From contig OZ007514.1 in the NCBI GenBank assembly GCA_963931865.1, positions 9,147,222 through 9,211,221 on the forward strand: 64,000 nt of DNA. The letters run 5' to 3'. The DNA comes from Axinella damicornis. Its lineage: Eukaryota; Porifera; Demospongiae; Axinellida; Axinellidae. A program made the translations under genes and the position numbers. Shown piece after piece: positions 56,892-64,000 of this stretch. The notes below the pieces were generated by a model. The model did no database searches and was not told the DNA's origin. It saw only the letters and a program-made list of their open reading frames with translations. Within the stretch, counting starts at the first letter, position 1. Each line of letters opens with the position of its first letter.

Positions 56892-59108
56892 TAGGGACAG
56901 GCCCATTATTCTTTAAAAAGTCCTTATTATTCTATTCCTTAATTCCCGTGTTTTTATCCTATTGTTCCTGAATTTCCCCCTATTATTCCTGCAAATATTC
57001 CTCTTCAAATAGCAGAATTTTACAAACATTTAATGTTTGTTATACTGTAGCATAACACTGGCCTCTACATAATCCTCTAATGAGTTTTGTTGCTGGTCAC
57101 CAAACGATCGGTTTAGCATCGAAAATACTCGCTCAGCTGCACCTGATGAAGGCTGTACTAGGAACACCTTTCTAACAGCGGCTGACCAATGGGCTAGGTC
57201 ATCACTCTCGGGATCACAGTGGCTCTTCCACCACCCCAAAACATCAACCTGTGCATTCACATCTGCTGCCAAGGCTAAGTAAGTGGGCAACTCAGCCTTC
57301 AGTTGGTCAATATCCCCAACCAGGAAAGGGAAAGCCCGGAGGTCCTCAACATCTTCTGCGGTAGGTTTCATTTCATCAACTTTGGAAGGAGAGAACAGTC
57401 TGGCTGCCTTAAAAGCTGCCACTGGACTCTGAGCATCATTTCCTAGTTTATGTCGAAAGTAATCAAGTCCAGGTTGCACACACCCAATAGCGTACGTAAT
57501 CCACTGTTGCTGTAGGGTAACACTGCCAGGGAATGCCTGCCTAACTATAGCTCGCACATTCGGGTAGTTCTTGGTCTGAATGGCACTTCTGATCTTGATG
57601 ATTTCTTCATAGCAATTCAACACAAGCACTCCATCCCCCTCCAACCGATATGTTGCTTTCACAAAGTGTACTCCAACATCAACCACAGAAGCCAGTTCCA
57701 TCTTCAGCACAGTAAGCTGGTGAGGGTTGCTAAGAATCTCCAGCAGCTTAGTCCGAGTAGCAGGACCAATATCTTCATATCTTCGAAGGAAAGGCTCAAC
57801 ATCACCAAACTGTAGAAGTACTTGGTTCATTACTTCCCATCTACTCCACCAACGGGTTTTAGAGTACGTAGACATAGAACGACCTGTAGTTTCCTTCCAC
57901 AGAGCCTTCACCTTAGGACTGTGAGCAAAGAGAGAAATCCAGAGGGTAAAGAAGATGCTCAACAGGGGAGTTTTAAACCTTTCACCGACAAGGTTGAGCA
58001 TATGACTAAGGCACCCTATGTCCAGCAGATTGGGATACATAATGGTGACAATACGCATAGCAGCAGAGTTCACGCTAGCCCGGTCTCGCATTGCTGCCAG
58101 CAGCCTGTGAGATTCCACACCGAGTGTGACAGACATCACACTGATAAGTTCTCGTGCCACTTCCTCACCAGTCATGCTTTTCGTCAGGAACTCGAGACGA
58201 ACTAGGCGCTGCTGAATGGTCCAGTCACTGACGAAACGTACTACCACAGCAAGAACTTCGCCAAGACGTGATGTACCATCAAATATTGCCGATAGGTATT
58301 TCCCTTCCAGCTCTGCCCTCACACGACTACGCTCCTCCTGGAGAATAAAAGGGACCAAGTCGAACATGTGCCTCGTGTCGGTTAGCCGATAACCATTCTC
58401 TTGCAAAAGATCCCTCAGACTTTGGCACTCCAACTTTGCTAAGGGAATTCCTGCTTTCACTCTATAGACCTTGTGTTCCTCGGTGAGAGTTTCACCCTTA
58501 CGATGAGTCTGTGCATCATGCTTTTCAAGGGATTGTGCTAAATCCCTTTCTCTGGCTTCCTTTTCTAGGAGTTTTTCCTTGCTCTTCTGGTGCTTTGCAC
58601 ACTTCACGTGGCTCACTACTACATTTCTCTTCAAGCTTAAGCACTCCCGGCATGCTTTACAAAAAAGCTTGCCTCCTGAAACTGTCAACTGCTCACCAGG
58701 AAACTCGAGTGCTCTTTGTGATGGAGTCACTGTTTTGGGATCGTGCTTCCCAGCGCTGGTGCCCGCCCGCGATCGCTTCCTCCCTACTGGTGGATTGAAA
58801 TGGATCTTCCGCTTTCGGGCTAAGTCCGAGGGTCTTGGTGATCGCAACGTACCTAACAAACTCGGACGACTTTCAGACTCTCCACTCCCTTCAGTTAGAT
58901 CACAGGTCTCACCACTAGACTCTGGCTCAAGCTCAGTGCTGCTGCTGGCTGCCATTTTAGATAGAAATCGATCTTGCGCATGCGGTTAATCACGTGATGC
59001 AATGACGTCATTGCAATGCGATTCGTGCCTATTATTCTCGCATTATTCTTGTTCTAAACTTTCCCCTATTATTCCGAAAGAAATTCCCGCATAATGTGCG
59101 TGTCCCTA
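56892..59108 (-). mobile_element. Complete hAT transposon, 2217 bp, with TIRs and an 8-bp TSD
   Basis: Left end tagggacaggcccattat (56,892) and right end (complement tagggacacgcacattat, ending 59,108) form TIRs of about 18 bp with two mismatches. Both are flanked by gttgttac (56,884-56,891 and 59,109-59,116), the 8-bp duplication expected of hAT elements. It contains an uninterrupted transposase ORF on the minus strand. Inside the ends, tattattc-type motifs recur on both sides and may be transposase-binding sites. This copy may be active or recently so. Confidence 0.93.
57030..58955 (-). CDS. hAT-family transposase
   Basis: 641 residues, intact. N terminus: acidic Ser/Glu-rich, then basic (ARKRKIHF, GRKRSRAG). 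A BED/CGGBP1-like zinc finger follows (LFCKACRECLSLKRNVVVSH then KCAKHQKSK). Next is a long RNase-H-like region with AIFDGTSRLGEVLAVVVRFV (first catalytic Asp), SVNSAAMRIV, DIGCLSHMLNLVG (hAT CxxH-type motif) and KTRWWSRWEV. The C-terminal hAT dimerisation block is LGWWKSHC ... LAHWSAAVRKVFLVQPSSGA then AERVFSMLNRSFG. Stop at 57,030. The transposase is transcribed opposite to the candidate host exons around it. It cuts and pastes the element by binding the TIRs. Confidence 0.93.
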   Translation of the reverse strand: MAASSSTELEPESSGETCDLTEGSGESESRPSLLGTLRSPRPSDLARKRKIHFNPPVGRKRSRAGTSAGKHDPKTVTPSQRALEFPGEQLTVSGGKLFCKACRECLSLKRNVVVSHVKCAKHQKSKEKLLEKEARERDLAQSLEKHDAQTHRKGETLTEEHKVYRVKAGIPLAKLECQSLRDLLQENGYRLTDTRHMFDLVPFILQEERSRVRAELEGKYLSAIFDGTSRLGEVLAVVVRFVSDWTIQQRLVRLEFLTKSMTGEEVARELISVMSVTLGVESHRLLAAMRDRASVNSAAMRIVTIMYPNLLDIGCLSHMLNLVGERFKTPLLSIFFTLWISLFAHSPKVKALWKETTGRSMSTYSKTRWWSRWEVMNQVLLQFGDVEPFLRRYEDIGPATRTKLLEILSNPHQLTVLKMELASVVDVGVHFVKATYRLEGDGVLVLNCYEEIIKIRSAIQTKNYPNVRAIVRQAFPGSVTLQQQWITYAIGCVQPGLDYFRHKLGNDAQSPVAAFKAARLFSPSKVDEMKPTAEDVEDLRAFPFLVGDIDQLKAELPTYLALAADVNAQVDVLGWWKSHCDPESDDLAHWSAAVRKVFLVQPSSGAAERVFSMLNRSFGDQQQNSLEDYVEASVMLQYNKH

Positions 59109-59168
59109 GTTGTTACTGAGCTGTAGTAATGGAGTTATGACAGTGACAATCTGGTTTTGTCTTCCTAG

Positions 59169-59261
59169 GGCAAAGGTCACTTCACAGCATGTGCCAACAA
59201 TATACTACTTGTACTTTGCAGCAAGAGTGCATGACGATGATGTCATGCGCTCTTGCTCACA
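59169..59261 (+). CDS. Candidate exon after the hAT insertion, frame uncertain
   Basis: After acceptor ttgtcttcctag, one frame reads AKVTSQHVPTIYYLYFAARV then HDDDVMRSCSQ to a cag|gtgact donor. The frame that follows exon 56,721-56,834 in phase reads GKGHFTACANNILL to a gtactt donor. I cannot choose between them. Confidence 0.3.
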
Positions 59262-59533
59262 GGTGACTCTGCTACAGGAAATTTACCACACTATTGCTGC
59301 ATATTCCCTTCTTCATAAGAATTCAGACAGCTGGAATATGAATCATCCCATTACTTCCTCCCTCCCCCCTCTACTCTCCCTCTTCAATCCTTCCTTCTCC
59401 ACTCCTCCCCCCTCCTTTTCCCCTCTCTCCCCTCCTCCTTTCCTCTCCTCTTCTTCCTTCTCCTTCCCCCTCTTCCTCCCTCTCTCCCTCCCTTCTCCCT
59501 TCCCTCCCTCCAACACTCCGTCCCTCCTTCTAG

Positions 59534-59611
59534 TCACTCAATGTTGGTTGTCTGGAGGTCATTGAAGCGGTCATCACAGACAACCAAACTAAAGATGAAG
59601 TGGAACTTGCA
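59534..59611 (+). CDS. Candidate internal exon, unknown gene
   Basis: Acceptor ccctccttctag and donor gca|gtgagt bound exactly 26 codons, SLNVGCLEVIEAVITDNQTK then DEVELA. It lies between the two hAT-type elements. No family recognised. Confidence 0.45.
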
Positions 59612-59635
59612 GTGAGTCACATGCAGTGTGTGTTG

Positions 59636-59741
59636 TGCATGTGGTGTGTGTGTGTGTGTGTGCATGTGTTGTGCATGTGGTGTGTGTGTGTGTGCATGTG
59701 GTGTGTGTGTGTGTGCATGTGGTGTGTGTGTGTGTGCATGT

Positions 59742-59781
<40 letters not shown>
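59636..59781 (+). repeat. (TG)n with catgtgg interruptions
   Basis: gtgtgtgtgtgcatgtggt units followed by pure (tg)n. The hAT derivative at 59,782 is inserted in it. Confidence 0.9.
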
Positions 59782-59784
<3 letters not shown>

Positions 59785-60369
59785 GGATGAAAATAGCCTG
59801 AACTTTGTCAGACCACAATGTAACTTGACCTGCCACCATTGAATGTTGATCTGACATCAATTTCTTTGAGGAACATTGCACAGCAAGAACATACAATACA
59901 TGCACTACAGTAATTGGTCATGATTGCACAAGATATCATAATATTCTAGTCTCATACTGCCTAGGCCTACAAACAACGCACCAAAGTGTAGACACAAGAG
60001 ACCTATAGCTGTCCATATCGTCCACTTCAGCACGTAGACACGTCATAGACTGATGCTCCCGCTCGTATATCCGTTGCCAGTTGTGGAAAGTCTCCTTTGA
60101 CACTTGTCTTTTCGATTGCTTCGTTTTCGAGGCGCCGCTCGCGCTTGATCCCACAGCTAACTGTCTTTCGCTTGCGAGTGCTCGCACGTGCAATAGTCGA
60201 AGCCATTTCGATGACTCTGCATTTTTCTACACGTGGTGAAAATTGAATTATTGCAGGCGCATGCGCACCTCTTGTCCGGCCGTAATGACCGATCGTGAAG
60301 TGAAATGGACGGCCAACCTAGCTATACGAACGGATTTTGGCCGATGGCCGGCCGTTATTTTCATCCCTG
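59782..60369 (-). mobile_element. hAT derivative, 588 bp, cagggatgaaaata TIRs, with transposase N-terminal fragment
   Basis: Both ends are inverted copies of cagggatgaaaata, a hAT-like terminus. The element lies inside TG repeats, so the TSD cannot be read. On the minus strand 59,936-60,193 encodes SKRQVSKETFHNWQRIYERE, HQSMTCLRAEVDD, YRSLVSTLWCVVC and YETRI. This resembles the N-terminal region of ZNF862-like hAT transposases (KRQV-x4-F-xxW ... SL-x-SLWC-x-VC). No in-frame ATG is seen upstream and the catalytic region is absent, so it is non-autonomous. Confidence 0.7.
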
Positions 60370-60475
60370 GTGTGCATGTGTGGCGTGCATGTGGTAGCCA
60401 TGTTCTCTGGGCCCCCCCAGCTTTTGTCATTTGCTAAGCAACAAAAGCTGGGACAGGGCCTGGGGAGTGAAGCTC

Positions 60476-61090
60476 TGCATGTGGTGTGTGGGTGTGGTGC
60501 AACTGTGTATGTGTGTGGGTGTGGTGCAACTGTGTATGTGTGTGGGTGTGGTGCAACTGTGTATGTGTGGGGGTGGTGCAACTGTGTATGTGTGGGTGTG
60601 GTGCAACTGTGTATGTGTGTGGGTGTGGTGCAACTGTGTATGTGTGGGTGTGGTGCAACTGTGTATGTGTGTGGGTGTGGTGCAACTGTGTATGTGTGGG
60701 TGTGGTGCAACTGTGTATGTGTGGGTGTGGTGCAACTGTGTATGTGTGGGTGTGGTGCAACTGCATGTGTGTGGGTGTGGTGCAACTGCATGTGTGGGTG
60801 TGGTGCAACTGCATGTGTGTGGGTGTGGGCAACTGCATGTGTGCGTGTGGTGCAACTGCATGTGTGGGTGTGGTGCAACTGCATGTGTGGGTGTGGTGCA
60901 ACTGAGCATGTGTGTGGGTGTGGTGCAACTGCATGTGTGGGTGTGGTGCAACTGCATGTGTGGGTGTGGTGCAACTGTATGTGTGGGTGTGGTGCAACTG
61001 TATGTGTGGGGGTGGTGCAACTGAGCATGTGTGGGGGTGTGGTGCAACTGCATGTGTGGGTGTGGTGCAACTGTGTATGTGTGGGTGTGG
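60476..61090 (+). repeat. 23-28-bp minisatellite ggtgtggtgcaac
   Basis: About 25 copies of tgtgtatgtgtgggtgtggtgcaac, changing to tgcatgtgtgggtgtggtgcaac in the second half. ORFs on both strands are by-products. Confidence 0.95.
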
Positions 61091-61378
61091 CGCAACTGCA
61101 TTATGTGCGCACGATTGCACTGAAAACATTCATGTAACAATCTAGTTGAAGAAGTTTCACAAACTGAAGTGTTTGCATTTTTCAAAACAACTTTGCCTAC
61201 AGGCCACACGAGATTAGCTTATAGTGAACGAGGGTACAACCTTGGTGTACTTGCCGTACTTTCACTCACAGTCTAACACACCGACCCAGCTTCTTCAATA
61301 AAATCTGCTGCAGACCCACTATGGTGACAAACGTACTTGCCTATTTTGGTTCACTCCTTTGCATCGTACTGCCTGTAG

Positions 61379-61501
61379 TTCTGCCGCATCGTGAACCTCT
61401 CAGAACTTGAGAAGGTATTTGGCTCGAAAGTGAGCATTTCCAGTCTGGAAGTGGTTGATTGTAATGCAACAGAGCCAGGAGTTGTGCAGGAATGGACGTG
61501 A
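61379..61501 (+). CDS. Candidate exon, possibly terminal, unknown gene
   Basis: After acceptor gtactgcctgtag, codons read FCRIVNLSELEKVFGSKVSI then SSLEVVDCNATEPGVVQEWT and stop. A good donor (gtgagc) also exists after VFGSK, so it may be internal instead. Composition is protein-like. No family recognised. Confidence 0.4.
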   Translation, partial: FCRIVNLSELEKVFGSKVSISSLEVVDCNATEPGVVQEWT

Positions 61502-61782
61502 CCAAAGTACATGCGTTCATTTCCTTATTCATTACTGTAATTTATTCATTGCCTTGATCAACTAGCTTTCACCCTTGGAGTATTTTAACAATGAAGAAGT
61601 ATATGTGTGTGTGCAGGTGGGTGTGGGTGTGGGCATGTGTGGTGGTGAGGGTGTGTGTTCCGGGTTTAATGCACGTACAATGTAGTCACAGTGACATGCA
61701 GTTCTTATCACTTGCTCTCCTCTGCTCCTCCCCCTCCTCCTTCCCACCTCCTCCCCCTCCCCCCACCTCCCACACACCCAAG

Positions 61783-62010
61783 AGCAACATAATGATGACA
61801 GTGTTCCAGGCAGCACACATCATTCTGGTCTTCTTTGTCACATGTGAATCCCACCAGCAATTCCCTTGTCCTTTGTGTGAATCAGGGATCATCCCTTCCG
61901 ATACTCTTGTGTCTTCTATCGAGTTAGGCACTCACCAAGAATCAGTGAAACGGAATCAGAGCCAGACCCTGACAGGGCAGCCTGGTGACCTTGCCCACTG
62001 GATGAAGATG
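61783..62010 (+). CDS. Candidate exon with a membrane-like segment
   Basis: After acceptor cccacacacccaag, 76 codons read SNIMMTVFQAAHIILVFFVT then CESHQQFPCPLCESG ... GQPGDLAHWMKM to donor gatg|gtacat. The end of this exon (GDLAHWMK) is also seen in copy A at about 52,800-52,835, where homology to the rest stops. Unknown gene. Confidence 0.35.
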
Positions 62011-63018
62011 GTACATGTAGGTGAGACGTGATAGTTCATTGTACATGGCCAAACAGTCCAACCTCAACCTCTGGTTATGATGCTGTCTGTGATGGCCTCT
62101 AACCCAGGCGCGGCATGCCTAGCTCGTTCCCAGGCTCTCTCTCCGAAGAGCCTGGGAACGAGGCTACAGTGAGCCTGGGTTCGAGGCTATCTGGACTAGG
62201 AACTACACACACGGTGCATAACGTGTAGTTTTATTCGCCCAGATGCAATTAAGTCTCTACCTGTGATGTGACAGAGATATTCTGATCTTTTGTCCATGTA
62301 TGGAGAGCCTGAGAATGGAGCCTACCTCATTCCCAGACTCCCCAAACCTGGAAGTGGGAATGGCATATGGGAGGCTACACTCACATCAGTCTTGTGAAGA
62401 CTGTGTAAATTTCTGAAGAGTGAAACTGACTGTCTCTTGCTCCCGCAGTGTCCGGTGTGTTGATGCCCCTTGCAAGACTGGATGCTGTGAGTATACTTCA
62501 TTCTACAACCTCCATCATTCTCCAGCCACTGTACACTACTGGGATTGCCGTGTTCCCAGACACTCACTTTCATTGCCATGCTGTTGAAAATGACAAGCAA
62601 CTCCATAACCCCTCTCTCTCTCCCTCCTTGGTATTCCGTGAAATACCATTGATTATGTTTGCAATCAGCACAAGGGTGAATGATAGATACCAGACCACTT
62701 TCCCCTCCTCCCACAAGAATGAGAGTAATCCCCTACCTGAGCAAGTTAATTGATTTGAGCCTCCTTGAGCTAGTTGCTGTGGTCTGGTCTACAGACAACC
62801 TTTGACCTTTGGTTGTTTTAGTAAGTTACCCACTTGAAGCACCTGACTAGGTGTAGCTTGTACAATGAGAGCAGCTGATGTAAACTTACTAACAGTACAC
62901 AAACTGACACTCTTGCATGCAATTAATGTTGCAGCATTGGCAGCAGTGGCAAAAAATCCTGGCAAAAGCACTGATTCACAATGACACTAATGATACACAT
63001 ACCCCCCTCCCCCCCCCC

Positions 63019-63049
<31 letters not shown>

Positions 63050-64000
63050 ACACACACAGAGTTTTGACTGTATCACTGTCTTCATACACTGTGTGCATTT
63101 CAGAGGTGAACTTCAGGAAGCTGTTGCTATAGTGGTTTATAGTGTTCATTGCCAGGCAATCAATCATGTGATAGGTACAGAATGTACAATGGTTGGCAGC
63201 CAATGCTATGTGTGTTGTGTGTGTTTGAGGTAGCTGGGGCGGAGTTTGTGATCAACATGAAGAATTTGGTACCTACACTGTGTTAATCTGGTTACAGAGG
63301 TTTTCAAAGATCTGGCAACTGAATTTGTAGAACGGAAGTCACATGACAGCAGTTCTCTTACCAATCAGTGTATAGTAGTCACAAGTTGTCATGCATGCGA
63401 GCTACGTACAGTAGATAGACTAGAGCGGACTCAGTCATTCCTAGGCAGCGTTTACGACTCACAGTTGAATGCTATACCACAGGAAGTTATTTCGACAGAT
63501 TCAGCAAGTGATTCGACCGCAAAGCGCCCTCCTTACTAGTCAGCCTTCTGGATCTATCGGTGATCGATGTACAGAATACCATTGTAGGACCCGGCGTAAG
63601 TCTTTGCTGTAAGAGCTTGTCCACTCTGCTTCACACGAAGCCATTATCTGTGAGATCCAGAGCGCTCAAGCTCTTATGATTTGAATTTTGCGTTCATGTG
63701 ACTTCCAGTGTTTCATTCTGGCCTGAAAATTGACTCCGGAAACCTCTGTAGAGGATATCATTCTTAACCTCAAACCTGGCCTATAGGGCATCTATACTAC
63801 TACCTATCCACAGACCTATCTATCCAGCCAGTACCTCCATTTCTGGGTGTACATTCCAGCTAGTACCGGTGTACATTCTCCAACAGCCAGCAGCGCTCAT
63901 GGCGCTCAGGATAGGATCAATCGATCAGGGTCAAAGGTCAGCAGCTGTATATGGTACGATGTCCTACCGTACTTCCTCTAATTACCAACTCTGTGAAACT
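61968..64000 (+). repeat. Segmental duplication, copy B (runs off the window)
   Basis: Homologous to 52,785-55,530 in the same orientation. It lacks the 764-bp element of copy A, has a long C tract and (CA)n at 63,003-63,058, and is cut by the window end. Confidence 0.85.
62449..62486 (+). CDS. Candidate 38-nt exon, copy B
   Basis: The same reading and splice sites as 53,249-53,286 (SGVLMPLARLDA), with acceptor ctcttgctcccgcag. Confidence 0.45.

Noticed and set aside
56421..56894. 157-codon ORF with long Pro tract
   Set aside because: It reads through a polypyrimidine tract (poly-C gives poly-Pro). Only the part 56,721-56,834 has exon-like borders.
57727..58989. Plus-strand ORFs over the hAT transposase
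   Set aside because: Antisense shadows without recognisable domains.
60318..61209. ORFs of about 200-266 codons rich in HTHTVAPHP or CGATVYVCG
   Set aside because: Translation of the 23-28-bp minisatellite in several frames on both strands.

Overview
This is a eukaryotic, almost certainly metazoan, window. Genes are split into short exons by GT-AG introns, intergenic DNA is packed with small inverted-repeat elements, LINE-type and hAT-type transposons are present, and nothing bacterial (operons, Shine-Dalgarno sites) is visible. The compact introns and the many hairpin elements ending in agcctcgttcccaggc suggest a marine invertebrate, most likely a sponge. That assignment is inference, not proof.

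Layout. 1-9.2 kb: the 3' part (eight exons) of a guanine-deaminase-like gene on the plus strand, whose introns hold at least seven repeats or transposons, including a TIR element carrying a RecQ-helicase-like fragment. 11.7-12.3 kb: last exon of a multi-span membrane protein, minus strand, apparently frameshifted. 12.3-22.2 kb: a 9.87-kb element flanked by an 8-bp target-site duplication. Its two terminal inverted repeats (5.1 and 4.1 kb) are almost entirely arrays of 9-10-bp words, with only about 0.6 kb between them. It sits inside a palindromic MITE. 23.6-29.7 kb: two retrotransposons tail to tail, a CR1/L2/Jockey-like LINE (+) and an RLE-type element (-) with an intact 1063-codon ORF, poly-A and a 14-bp target-site duplication. 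30-38 kb: candidate exons, an arrestin-like fragment, MITEs and a degenerate CATTGAA repeat. 38.7-42.5 kb: a second member of the array-TIR family (3.79 kb, 8-bp TSD) encoding an OTU-type cysteine protease with a CXC-like zinc-binding region. 42.5-52.8 kb: mostly low-gene DNA with a tRNA-derived SINE head, minisatellites and MITEs. 52.8-64 kb: a locus duplicated at 52.8-55.5 and 62.0-64.0 kb, with candidate exons of an unrecognised gene between the copies. That gene is interrupted by a complete hAT transposon (2217 bp, TIRs, 8-bp TSD, intact 641-codon transposase) and by a shorter hAT derivative.

The main discovery is the pair of elements at 12,313-22,183 and 38,742-42,526. They share terminal sequence (GGTT...AAGAGTCACGAAATAT), 8-bp target-site duplications, inverted repeats built from unrelated tandem arrays, and a homologous coding segment in the unique centre (YNDxVYYS...VFRxK). 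Together they look like one family of foldback-like DNA transposons that carry an OTU/CXC protein and grow private satellite arrays inside their TIRs. I do not recognise it as a described family.
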